A stretch of DNA of 17,925 nt from Candidatus Gallibacteroides avistercoris (lineage in GTDB: Bacteria; Bacteroidota; Bacteroidia; Bacteroidales; CHK158-818): NCBI GenBank assembly GCA_018714665.1, contig DVNA01000230.1, forward strand, positions 1 to 17,925. Reading direction: 5' to 3'. The notes under the pieces were generated by a model. That model was not told the origin of the DNA. It worked only from the letters and a program-made list of their open reading frames with translations, and did not search any database. The translations under genes were made by a program, and so were the position numbers. Positions 7,799 to 15,520 of this stretch are shown here, in pieces (positions within the stretch are counted from its first letter, which is position 1; every line of letters begins with the position of its first letter).

Positions 7799-7814
7799 TG
7801 GATATGTGGATATG
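7799..7814 (-). repeat. tandem 8-mer upstream of the GH30 gene
   Basis: TGGATATG occurs twice in a row (7799-7814, plus-strand reading) just upstream of the GH30 start at 7787. A small hairpin (stems 7823-7828 and 7838-7843) lies next to it. Neither looks like a terminator; they fill the 65-nt glgB-GH30 spacer. Confidence 0.5.
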
Positions 7815-7852
7815 ATTCTTTTTCTCTGACATTTGAGCAGAGAGGGATTGTT

Positions 7853-9859
7853 CTATTTTTCTCGTAATACCAGTGCTGAGCGTGCCGGGATATAGAATTT
7901 GAGCCACTCTTTTTTCTCTTTTTTGTAGAGGGCGTCTGCTACCACGCCGTGTTCGATCGATTCATCTACCAACCCGAACCCTCCAAACGCTTTGGAATCG
8001 GTGTTCAATACGGTGGTAAAAGTCCCTTTTTTGATCAATATCCCGTAATCGACGTATGATTTGTAGGGGTGGAAGTTGAAGATGAAAACCAGTTTCTTGC
8101 GGCGGAATGCCAGGATTTGGTCTTCGTTGTTGTCCCACAATTTTTCGATGGGGTATTTTTGGAAATTCTTTTCCCCTTTAATCAATTTCAGCATCGCCTT
8201 GTCGAAATCACCCAGGTATTGGTATTTGAGGTCTTCTCGATCGACCAGCGACCATTGCCGTCGGGCATATTTGTAGGACCATCCGTTACCCTGCCGCGGG
8301 AAGTCGATCCATTCGGGATGTCCGAACTCGTTTCCCATAAAATTGAGGTATCCTCCGTTGATGGTTGCCAATGTTAGTAATCTAATCATTTTGTGCAAGG
8401 CCATGCCCCGGTCCACGGTCAGGTTCTGGTCTCCTTTCATCATGTGCCAATACATCTGGTCGTCGATGAGCCGGAAGATGATGGTTTTGTCGCCCACCAG
8501 TGCCTGGTCATGGCTTTCAGCATAACTGATGGTCTTTTCGTCGGCCCGTCGGTTGGTCAGTTCCCAGAAGAGCGAGGAAGGTTTCCAGTCTTCGTCGGCG
8601 TGTTCCTTGATCAGTTTGATCCAGAAATCGGGGATTCCCATGGCCATGCGGTAGTCGAACCCGATGCCGCCGTCGGCGTATGGTACGGCCAGACCGGGCA
8701 TCCCGCTCATCTCTTCGGCGATGGTGATGGCCTGGGGGTGTATTTCGTGAATGAGCTTGTTGGCCAGTGTCAGGTAGATGATGGCGTTTTCGTCCTGCCC
8801 GCCATCGTAGTAGTCGTTGTAGCAGGTGTACGCTTTGCCCAGCCCGTGGTTGTAATAGAGCATCGAGGTTACGCCGTCGAACCGGAATCCGTCGAATTTA
8901 TACTCTTCCAGCCAATATTTGCAGTTAGAGAGTAAAAAGTGAAGTACTTCGTTTCTCCCGTAATCGAAACAGAGTGAATCCCAGGCAGGATGTTCCCGTC
9001 TACCGTCGGGATAGAAGTACTGGTTGTACGAGCCGTCAAAACGACCTAACCCCTCTACTTCGTTTTTTACGGCGTGCGAATGGACGATGTCCATGATGAC
9101 GGCGATACCGTTTTGGTGTGCCTCGTCGATGAGTTCTTTCAGGTCGTCGGGTGTCCCGAACCGGGAGGAGGCAGCAAAAAAGCTGGATACGTGGTATCCG
9201 AAAGAGCCGTAGTAGGGGTGTTCCTGTATCGCCATAATCTGAATGGTATTGTACCCGTCGGCAATGATGCGGGGCAGAACATTTTGGCGGAACTCTTGAT
9301 AGCTCCCTACTTTGCCCTCTTCCTGGGCCATCCCGATATGACATTCGTAAATCAGGAGTGGAGAGGTATGGGGGGTGAATCTTTTTTTCTTGAATTTATA
9401 GGGGGATTCCGGCTGCCACACTTGGGCGGAGAAGATGCCTGTCTTTTCGTCTTGTACCACCCGGGTGGCCCAGGCGGGGATGCGTTCTCCCTGTCCGCCG
9501 TCCCAATGCATGGAGAGTTTGTACAGGTCCAGGTGCGAAAGTTCGCAGTTCTTCAAGCGTATTTCCCAAATGCCATTTTCCAGGCGGGTAAGGCGAAACC
9601 GCTCCTCTTCTTGCCAATTGGAGAAGTTGCCTATCAGAAAAATTTCGGTTGCGTTGGGCGCCCATTCGCGAAAGACCCATCCGCGGGGGATGCGGTGCAA
9701 TCCGAAATAGAGGTAACCCGAGGCGAAGCTCGACAGGCTGCCGTCGTTTTTCGTTAATTCGGTCTCTTTTTCTGCCACCATCCGGTGTCTTTTGTCGATG
9801 ACCTCTTTGTAAGGTTGTAACCAGGGATCGTTCTGTAAGATGGTGAGAAGTTCTGTCAT
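7853..9859 (-). CDS. glgB: 1,4-alpha-glucan branching enzyme
   Basis: 668 residues. It makes alpha-1,6 branches in glycogen in the cytoplasm. An N-terminal CBM48-like domain (about 40-150, WVFREWAPNATEIFLIGNFS) precedes a GH13 barrel with region I MDIVHSHAV (about 256-264), region II FDGFRFDGV (nucleophile D328), region III ITIAEEMSGMPG (acid/base E382) and region IV AESHDQAL (D451), then an all-beta C-terminal domain. The region III sequence AEEMSGMPG and the length place it with the eukaryote-like branching enzymes (GH13_8) common in Bacteroidota rather than the E. coli GlgB type. First gene of the probable operon with GH30 and SIMPL; preceded by a -7 box at 9903-9910. No other glycogen gene is in view. 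Confidence 0.95.
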   Translation of the reverse strand: MTELLTILQNDPWLQPYKEVIDKRHRMVAEKETELTKNDGSLSSFASGYLYFGLHRIPRGWVFREWAPNATEIFLIGNFSNWQEEERFRLTRLENGIWEIRLKNCELSHLDLYKLSMHWDGGQGERIPAWATRVVQDEKTGIFSAQVWQPESPYKFKKKRFTPHTSPLLIYECHIGMAQEEGKVGSYQEFRQNVLPRIIADGYNTIQIMAIQEHPYYGSFGYHVSSFFAASSRFGTPDDLKELIDEAHQNGIAVIMDIVHSHAVKNEVEGLGRFDGSYNQYFYPDGRREHPAWDSLCFDYGRNEVLHFLLSNCKYWLEEYKFDGFRFDGVTSMLYYNHGLGKAYTCYNDYYDGGQDENAIIYLTLANKLIHEIHPQAITIAEEMSGMPGLAVPYADGGIGFDYRMAMGIPDFWIKLIKEHADEDWKPSSLFWELTNRRADEKTISYAESHDQALVGDKTIIFRLIDDQMYWHMMKGDQNLTVDRGMALHKMIRLLTLATINGGYLNFMGNEFGHPEWIDFPRQGNGWSYKYARRQWSLVDREDLKYQYLGDFDKAMLKLIKGEKNFQKYPIEKLWDNNEDQILAFRRKKLVFIFNFHPYKSYVDYGILIKKGTFTTVLNTDSKAFGGFGLVDESIEHGVVADALYKKEKKEWLKFYIPARSALVLREK

Positions 9860-9902
9860 ATCGTTTTTTTATTTGTGATAACCCGTTTCTCCATATCGGA
9901 AA

Positions 9903-9910
9903 CAAATTTA
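9903..9910 (-). promoter_or_regulatory. glgB: -7 element of the glgB operon
   Basis: TAAATTTG on the minus strand (9910-9903) fits TAnnTTTG and lies 43 nt upstream of the glgB ATG, in an AT-rich part of the 126-nt rsmF-glgB gap. No TTTG is present at the -33 distance. Other than this the gap holds nothing recognisable. Confidence 0.5.
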
Positions 9911-9985
9911 ACAATTTATTTCTATCTCTGTGTAAGATTGAGTTATAAAGTTCGTAAAAATGCGGGACGGCGGACAGGGAGGGTA

Positions 9986-11410
9986 TCAATGGAGAGATAT
10001 CGGGAACAGGTTGCTGAGGGTTTTTAGCTGTTCAGGGGTATAGCCTGTGCGGATGCGCCACTCCTGGGGATAGAGATTGTTGGCTCTTGTACCCAGATTC
10101 TTAACCCAGCCTAAGGGAAGGTTCTGGTAAGTAAGAAGGACGAATCCCTTGGGGGTATCGGGCGGAAGTTGCAGGGCTTCTCTACGCAGGTAGGCGATGG
10201 CTTGTGACGGTGAAAGCTCCTTTTCGGGGAATATCTGCCGGTTGCAGTGTACCGACATGGCACAAGCGTGACTGGGAATCCACTCTTTCCCTTTCTGTGT
10301 GGCTATTTCTATACCGGCGTATGTTACGTCCAGCAGAGAAAAGAAAAGGGTAATCTCGTCGCTGTATGTCTGGGGAAGGGCGATGATTTTATCCTCCTGG
10401 ACGAGGAAGTGGAACGAGTCGTTCCCGTTGATCCACTGTTTGATTTCTTTCGGGACGATCTCCGTTTTGCCTCCTTTGGTTTTCTTCCGGGCGATTCTTT
10501 TGAGCAGTTTGCCGATTAGTTCTTGTCGGTTTGCCGTTTCTGTTTCGGGTTTGCGCAACGCAGCCAGAAAGAAGCCCTCTCCTCGGGTACGGTGGGGCAG
10601 GAAGCGGTTTACTCTCGTTTCGCCGGACAACCCTTTGCAGATGTTCCATTCGGGGGGGGTAGCTACCGGCAACAGTTCTGCTCCGAATGTCGTTTGCAGG
10701 TAGCGGATGATTTGTTCGTTCTCTTCGGTGTTATAGGTACAGGTGCTGTACACCAGGATACCGCCCGGACGCAACGTTCCCCAGATACGGCTCAGGATAA
10801 TGCGTTGGCGGTCGCTGCATTGGGCTACGTTTTCTACCGACCATTCATTGATGGTGTTCGGGTCTTTGCGGAACATCCCCTCTCCCGAGCAGGGAACATC
10901 GGTCAGGATGACGTCGAAGTAGTCTGTCAGGGGGGAGAAGTCGGAGGCATCGTTGTGGGTTACTACCACGTTGCCTGCTCCCCATTTGATGAGGTTCTCC
11001 GTCAGGATGTGGATACGGCTGTCGGTTATTTCGTTCGATACCACGAGGCTGCCTGCCGGCAGTACCGATGCGGCGTGGGTGCTTTTCCCTCCCGGGGCGG
11101 CGCACAAGTCCAGGTACCGCACGGGATGGTGTACGTATTGTTTGAGTACCTGTTCCAAGAACATGGACGAAGCCTCTTGTACGTAGTAGGCTCCGGCATG
11201 GAACAGGGGGTCGAAGGTATATGTCAACCGTTCGGACAGATAATATCCCGAGCTACACCAAGGTACACGATCCGGAAAACTCCCGGTTATTTTGGCCGGG
11301 TTCAGCCGAATACTGTTCGAGGGAGGCTGTTCGAGCGCTGCCTGGAATGTGTCGTATTCGTCTCCCAGCAGGGATCGGGTTCTGCGGATAAAATCTTCCG
11401 GTAGGTTCAT
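9986..11410 (-). CDS. RsmF-like rRNA (cytosine-C5) methyltransferase, NOL1/NOP2/Sun family
   Basis: 474 residues. SAM-binding motif DLCAAPGGKST at 101-111, motif IV DVPCSGEGMF (C174, product-release cysteine) and motif VI YSTCTYNTEE (C224, catalytic nucleophile) are intact, as is the N-terminal substrate-recognition part (NSIRLNPAK). The C-terminal ~170 residues form an added RNA-binding-like (PUA-type) region as in RsmF/YebU, which methylates C1407 of 16S rRNA; the exact site here is inferred. An in-frame ATG at 11437 is rejected because the -7 box (11427-11434) would lie inside the coding sequence. It is followed by glgB in the same direction, with its own promoter. Confidence 0.9.
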   Translation of the reverse strand: MNLPEDFIRRTRSLLGDEYDTFQAALEQPPSNSIRLNPAKITGSFPDRVPWCSSGYYLSERLTYTFDPLFHAGAYYVQEASSMFLEQVLKQYVHHPVRYLDLCAAPGGKSTHAASVLPAGSLVVSNEITDSRIHILTENLIKWGAGNVVVTHNDASDFSPLTDYFDVILTDVPCSGEGMFRKDPNTINEWSVENVAQCSDRQRIILSRIWGTLRPGGILVYSTCTYNTEENEQIIRYLQTTFGAELLPVATPPEWNICKGLSGETRVNRFLPHRTRGEGFFLAALRKPETETANRQELIGKLLKRIARKKTKGGKTEIVPKEIKQWINGNDSFHFLVQEDKIIALPQTYSDEITLFFSLLDVTYAGIEIATQKGKEWIPSHACAMSVHCNRQIFPEKELSPSQAIAYLRREALQLPPDTPKGFVLLTYQNLPLGWVKNLGTRANNLYPQEWRIRTGYTPEQLKTLSNLFPISLH

Positions 11411-11426
11411 AACGAGATGTTTGGTG

Positions 11427-11434
11427 CAAAAGTA
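11427..11434 (-). promoter_or_regulatory. -7 element of the rRNA methyltransferase gene
   Basis: TACTTTTG (minus, 11434-11427) followed by CA fits the Bacteroides -7 box. It is 16 nt before the ATG at 11410, so the leader would be about 10 nt. It decides the start codon against ATG 11437. The -33 position reads TCCT, so only the -7 half is present. Confidence 0.6.
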
Positions 11435-11593
11435 CATAAAATGTCCGGTTTGTAAGGAAAGGCGTACCAGAATTTCTCTCCTGACAAAATTTGTGTGCCG
11501 TTTGGTAATCTTTATATGAAATAGTGAAAGGTCGGCATAACCTGGTTTGGAGAAACTGTTTTTTTGTTTTTATTTCTTGCCGTGTGGATGGGG

Positions 11594-11638
11594 GTAAAAA
11601 GAGAAAGCTCCCCGCGACATAAGGCGCGGGGAGCTTTC
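11594..11638 (-). terminator. terminator of the tlpA-like gene
   Basis: A perfect 14-bp stem: GAAAGCTCCCCGCG (11603-11616) with CGCGGGGAGCTTTC (11625-11638), 8-nt loop. On the minus strand the stem is followed by TCTTTTTACC, a short T-tract, about 44 nt after the TlpA stop. The remainder of 11439-11602 is gene-free upstream sequence of the methyltransferase gene. Confidence 0.88.
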
Positions 11639-11681
11639 TATGATACGGCAGACGGGCTGTTCTGGCAAGCCCGTAGAAGCC

Positions 11682-12803
11682 TTATTTCATGAATCCGTCG
11701 ATAGTTTCGTAGAAGGCGGGGTCTTCGCCGATGACGATTTTGGCAATATTGCCTTCTGGGTCGATCACCAGCTTGGTGGGGAAGCCGCTGATGTTGTAGG
11801 TTACGGTGAGGTCTTTGCCTTCTTCCGTTCCGTTGATGACATTGGTCCACGGCAGCTCGTATTTAGCTACGGCTTCTTTCCATTTTTCTTCGGTGTCGCC
11901 ACAGTCAATACCTACTACTTCCAGCTTGTTCTTGTATTTGGTATACATTTTCTTCATTTCGGGTATGCCCTTGATACACCAGCCGCACCAGGACCCCCAG
12001 AAGTCGAGTACGACATACTTGCCTTTGAGTGAAGAAAGGGTGAAATCCTTACCGTCGAGCGCTTTCAGCGTGAAGTCGGGCGCCGGCTTTCTTTCCTGAA
12101 TAAATTCGGCAGCTTTCTTCTTGGCGATGATGGATTCGTAACGGTCGGACACTTCCTTGTATCTGTTTTTGAGCGCCCCGTTTTTTACTTGGTCGCTGAA
12201 TTTGTCATACAGTTCGGTACCGCATTCAGGACGGAAATAATAGAGCAGGAAGAGTGCTACGTCTGATTCGGGATGGGCTGTTACGTAATCCTTGATTCCT
12301 GTCTGATACATGCTGTCGAGAGTTTTATATTCCTTTTGGATGACCTCCATGCTGTCGTTGAGCTGTCCGGATTTCTGCAAGGAGATGATTCTCTTTTGAA
12401 GGTCAGCCTGCTTTTGGTTGGTTTCTTTGAGCACGGCAATCGTGTTAAATTCTTTGTAGAAGTCGTTGCCGGTCACTTCATACTCGTCGAAAGACCCCTT
12501 GACGGTAACGGGAGTGTTCGGCTGCATCAACACGCTGATGGGGCGCATGTTGAAAGCTTGCATGGACCCGTCTGGATTGCGTTTGGGTAACCGATAGAAA
12601 GATACGAGTCCGGCCACAGAGTCGGTAAACTCATAAGTAAAGGCTCCGTTGGGAGCTGCGAGGGTGTCGGTCTGTCTTTTGTAGGAAACAAGCACCGTGT
12701 CATTGGCTTGCATGCCGCTCAGTTCTGCGGTGAGTACGGCTTTTCTTTCACCGCAACTGGCTATGAGTACAGCGGCACAGGCCAGTAAGAAAAATTTTTT
12801 CAT
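11682..12803 (-). CDS. TlpA-like thioredoxin-fold lipoprotein (DUF4369 plus redoxin)
   Basis: 373 residues from the ATG at 12803. The in-frame ATG at 12911 is rejected: the -7 box and the signal peptide both point to 12803. The N-terminus MKKFFLLACAAVLIASC is an SPII signal with lipobox IASC, so the protein is anchored in the periplasm or outer membrane. Residues about 20-120 resemble DUF4369 (beta-rich), then a helical linker, then an AhpC/TSA-type redoxin with WGSWCGWC (C273, C276; CxxC active site) and the cis-Pro loop SGFPTKLVIDP. Such proteins reduce disulfides or support cytochrome c and metalloprotein maturation in Bacteroidota; the partner is unknown. It is a single-gene unit with its own promoter and terminator. 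Confidence 0.92.
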   Translation of the reverse strand: MKKFFLLACAAVLIASCGERKAVLTAELSGMQANDTVLVSYKRQTDTLAAPNGAFTYEFTDSVAGLVSFYRLPKRNPDGSMQAFNMRPISVLMQPNTPVTVKGSFDEYEVTGNDFYKEFNTIAVLKETNQKQADLQKRIISLQKSGQLNDSMEVIQKEYKTLDSMYQTGIKDYVTAHPESDVALFLLYYFRPECGTELYDKFSDQVKNGALKNRYKEVSDRYESIIAKKKAAEFIQERKPAPDFTLKALDGKDFTLSSLKGKYVVLDFWGSWCGWCIKGIPEMKKMYTKYKNKLEVVGIDCGDTEEKWKEAVAKYELPWTNVINGTEEGKDLTVTYNISGFPTKLVIDPEGNIAKIVIGEDPAFYETIDGFMK

Positions 12804-12832
12804 TTGTAAATCAATATTGTTTTTTAGTGAGG

Positions 12833-12840
12833 CAAAAGTA
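12833..12840 (-). promoter_or_regulatory. -7 element of the tlpA-like gene
   Basis: TACTTTTG on the minus strand (12840-12833), 29 nt upstream of the ATG at 12803. It lies inside the longer ORF starting at 12911, which argues against that start. No -33 TTTG is seen at the expected spacing. Confidence 0.6.
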
Positions 12841-13117
12841 CGCTTTTTTCCTTTTCTATCTCTTTTACTTGCTGAAATATTTCGCTGAAAAAGAGAAAAA
12901 GCGTGTTTCACTTTTGGCTCTTCTGCTGATAGGAAGGTTTTGCAATGGAGGATAAACGTGGCTTGTTTCTCGGAAAAGTCTCTGTTTTATCCTATTTTTG
13001 TTATAATAGGTTGCGGCTCGGCATAGTCCAAATTTGAAAACGTTGTTTTCATTTGTCTCTGCTCTCGCCTTTCACTATCTTTGCCTTTGCAAAGGAAATT
13101 GGAAAATCGGTCCGATT
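12841..13117. other. divergent intergenic region, tlpA-like / GT2
   Basis: No gene is seen in the 314 nt between the two start codons. It holds the minus promoter at 12833-12840, the plus promoter at 13052-13083, a possible extra -7 box TATTTTTG (12993-13000) lacking a -33 partner, and a small hairpin CCTATT/AATAGG (12991-12996, 13005-13010) with no T-tract. Nothing else is recognisable. Confidence 0.6.
13052..13083 (+). promoter_or_regulatory. Bacteroides-type promoter of the GT2 gene
   Basis: TTTG (13052-13055), 20 nt, then TATCTTTG (13076-13083): full matches to the -33 and -7 elements. Transcription would begin near 13090. This lies inside the ORF that starts with TTG at 13034 and shows that the real start is at 13118 or 13121. 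Confidence 0.75.
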
Positions 13118-14290
13118 ATGATGGGTAATTTTTTGTTTACGCCGGATGTGTTTGTCTGGATGATTGCTGTGGGGGTATTATTGCTGTTGCGGGCGGTAAT
13201 CTGCCTGCCCCTCTATGGCCGTCCTCTTCGGTTTTTGAAAAAGGCTTCGGAGGGGAAAGTCTCTTATGTGTCGTCGCTTCCCGGGGTATCGGTGATTGTC
13301 TATGCGCAGAACGATGCGGAAAATCTGCAATCTTTCTTGCCGGATATCCTGAAACAGCATTATCCCGCCTTTGAGGTGATTGTAATCAATGACGGTTCTA
13401 CCGACCACACCAAAGAGGTGATGATGAATTTACAGAAAGAGTATCCGCATCTTTATCAGACCTTTATTCCGGAAGAGTCGCGCAACCTGAGCCGCAAGAA
13501 ATTGGCTTTGACCTTGGGGGTCAAGGCTGCCCGATATGATATTGTACTGCTGACCAACGCCAACTGTCGCCCGGTATCGGCGCGGTGGATAGAGACGATG
13601 GCGCGGAATTTCGTGCCGGGGACGGAGATGGTGCTGGGGTACGGCTGTTTCGGCTGTAAAAAGCAGTCGGGCGACTCTTACCGGATGATGGACCGGCTTG
13701 CCTGGGCATTGCGCTACCTGTCGTATGCCATTAAAGGGCGGCCCTACATGGGATCGGGGGTTAACCTGGCCTACCGGAAAGCGCTCTTTTTCGAGCACAA
13801 GGGATTCTCCGATCACCTGAACCTCCATTTCGGCGATGACGACCTGTTTGTCAACAAGGTCTCTACCCGTACCAATACCCGGGTGGAACTCTCTCCCGAG
13901 AGCCGGGTAGAGGAGCTGTTCGACGATAACCGCCAGGCGTGGGTAGAACAGAAGTTGCGGTACGGTTTTACGGCCCGTTTCCTTCGACACGCACCCCGTC
14001 TTTTCGGGGCGTTCGAGTGGATAACGCGTTATGGCTTCTTTGCGCTGGTGGGATGGGCCCTTTATAAAGGGTTTTCTAATCCGATTTTCTGGGTGCTTGG
14101 CGGGTCGGTGCTGTTGTTGCGTTTCGTGGTCTTACTTTGGGTAGGCTACCGGATAAAACGATATTTCCCGCTTCGCAACCTGCCGGGCGCACTGCTGCTG
14201 TTCGACCTTTTTCAACCGATTGTCGATCTCTATTACCGGTGGGTCGGGGCGATGAATAAAAAGAAAAATTATACCTGGAAAAAGAAATAA
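13118..14290 (+). CDS. membrane glycosyltransferase family 2
   Basis: 390 residues from ATG 13118 (ATG 13121 is equally possible). An N-terminal membrane helix (about 9-32) precedes a GT-A domain: VSVIVYAQN near 57-65, VINDGSTD with N91-D92, and a stretch at 144-152 that normally reads TDADC but is LLTNANCRP here, so both Asp of the DxD metal motif are Asn. GDDDLFVN follows the acceptor-side loop, and QKLRYG stands where processive enzymes have QxxRW. Two or three helices close the C-terminus (FFALVGWALY, LGGSVLLLRFVVLLWVG). Such proteins are cytosolic-face enzymes that add sugars to lipid or polysaccharide; the donor is unknown. Codon use resembles its neighbours. It is a single gene followed by a separately promoted DUF3810 gene. 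Confidence 0.87.
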   Translation: MMGNFLFTPDVFVWMIAVGVLLLLRAVICLPLYGRPLRFLKKASEGKVSYVSSLPGVSVIVYAQNDAENLQSFLPDILKQHYPAFEVIVINDGSTDHTKEVMMNLQKEYPHLYQTFIPEESRNLSRKKLALTLGVKAARYDIVLLTNANCRPVSARWIETMARNFVPGTEMVLGYGCFGCKKQSGDSYRMMDRLAWALRYLSYAIKGRPYMGSGVNLAYRKALFFEHKGFSDHLNLHFGDDDLFVNKVSTRTNTRVELSPESRVEELFDDNRQAWVEQKLRYGFTARFLRHAPRLFGAFEWITRYGFFALVGWALYKGFSNPIFWVLGGSVLLLRFVVLLWVGYRIKRYFPLRNLPGALLLFDLFQPIVDLYYRWVGAMNKKKNYTWKKK

Positions 14291-14341
14291 GGACAATCAT
14301 TAACCTAAAACCGGCCGTTGAATCCTAAGATACCTGAATCG

Positions 14342-14373
14342 GTTGCCCGAATGGAAAAGACTCGTTATCTTTG
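14342..14373 (+). promoter_or_regulatory. promoter of the DUF3810 gene, touching its start codon
   Basis: GTTG (14342-14345, one change from TTTG), 20 nt, TATCTTTG (14366-14373, perfect -7). The first ATG begins at 14379, only 6 nt past the -7 box, so the mRNA may be leaderless or nearly so. It rules out the TTG at 14343 as the start, since that TTG is part of the -33 element. Confidence 0.65.
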
Positions 14374-14378
14374 CCGGT

Positions 14379-15449
14379 ATGATGAAACTGGTAGTTGAAA
14401 AATTGGGACGGTTTTGCAAAACGCATCGCTCGCTGCTGTGCCTGCTGGTGTTGGCTGTTGGTGTGTGGCTGATACAGTCGTCGCCGGTGCTGGGCGAGGC
14501 CTATTCCCGTTACCTCTATCCGGTTGTAGCTACGGTGCTGACGGCGGTTTCGCGCTTCGTTCCCTTTTCGCTGTACGACCTGTTAATTGTAGCGGCGGTA
14601 GCTGGAATGGTATTGGTGCTGGTCGGGGTAGCGTTGCGACGCCTCTCGTGGAGAAAGGCGTTGAAGGGGGTATTTTATACCGTCGGCTGGTTGTACGTGG
14701 CCTTTTATTGGCTGTGGGGGATGAACTATTTCCGGCAGAATTTCTACGTGCGCAATCAGTTGCCCCGCACCGAGGTGTGCGACTGGCTCTATTTCGATTT
14801 TACCCGCGACTATATCATGCAGTACAACCAGTCGGTCTCCCTTGCCGGAGAGCCGGATACGGCCCTGCTGCGTCCTCTCTCGAAAGAGGGGTATGAACGG
14901 TTGAGCCGGCAGCTGAAAATATACCCTCCCTATTGGGCAGCGCAGCCCAAACCCATGCTGTTGAGCCGCGTGATGGCGAAGATGGGAATCAAGGGCTATA
15001 TCGGGGCCTACTTTAACGAACCGCTGGTGAGTACCTGTCTGCTGCCCCATGAGTATCCGTTTACCTATCTCCACGAGATGGCCCATGTCATGGGGATCAG
15101 CAGCGAGGCGGAGGCCAATCTGTACGCATTTCTGATTGGGTCGGAGTCGGGCGATGCCGCGGTGCGGGCCAGTGCCTATTCCGCCCTGTTCGGCTATGTC
15201 ATGGGCAACGCCCGCCGTATCTTGTCGCCGGAGCAGTATCAGGAGCTGTTGGAGATGGTCTCTCCGCAGGCCCGGGAGCTGTACGAGAAAGAGTACGAAC
15301 ACTGGCGCAATCTCTACTCCTCTACGTTGGGCGATGTGCAGGAGCGGTTGTATGACTGGTTTTTGAAAAACAACCGCGTAACCTCCGGTACGCAAAACTA
15401 TTCCGAAGTAATCGGGTACCTGCTCGCTTATCGGCAGCGTTTTCCGTAG
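14379..15449 (+). CDS. DUF3810 membrane protein with HExxH motif
   Basis: 356 residues (ATG 14379; ATG 14382 also possible). Three membrane helices occupy the N-terminal third (LLCLLVLAVGVWLI, YDLLIVAAVAGMVLVLVGV, VGWLYVAFYWLWG). The soluble part contains YLHEMAHVMG (H232, E233, H236), a zinc-peptidase HExxH motif, followed by SEAEANLYAF, where a Glu could be the third ligand as in gluzincins. The N-terminus faces the cytosol by the positive-inside rule (KLGRFCKTHR). Members are found across Bacteroidota; no substrate is known. No gene partner is evident here: the upstream GT2 has a separate promoter, and the downstream neighbour is convergent. The gap 15450-15520 shows no clear terminator. 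Confidence 0.88.
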   Translation: MMKLVVEKLGRFCKTHRSLLCLLVLAVGVWLIQSSPVLGEAYSRYLYPVVATVLTAVSRFVPFSLYDLLIVAAVAGMVLVLVGVALRRLSWRKALKGVFYTVGWLYVAFYWLWGMNYFRQNFYVRNQLPRTEVCDWLYFDFTRDYIMQYNQSVSLAGEPDTALLRPLSKEGYERLSRQLKIYPPYWAAQPKPMLLSRVMAKMGIKGYIGAYFNEPLVSTCLLPHEYPFTYLHEMAHVMGISSEAEANLYAFLIGSESGDAAVRASAYSALFGYVMGNARRILSPEQYQELLEMVSPQARELYEKEYEHWRNLYSSTLGDVQERLYDWFLKNNRVTSGTQNYSEVIGYLLAYRQRFP

Positions 15450-15520
15450 CCGGTTGGTTTGTCAGGAAGGGCCATTTTATCTATTCTTCTACTATTTTCT
15501 TTATTATCCCCTCCTTGCCG

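Noticed and set aside
10523..11404. 293-codon plus-strand ORF opposite the rRNA methyltransferase.
   Set aside because: Shadow of a gene with intact SAM and cysteine motifs.
12991..13010. Hairpin CCTATT/AATAGG in the tlpA-GT2 gap.
   Set aside because: Six AT-rich pairs, no T-tract on either strand; not a terminator or recognisable operator.
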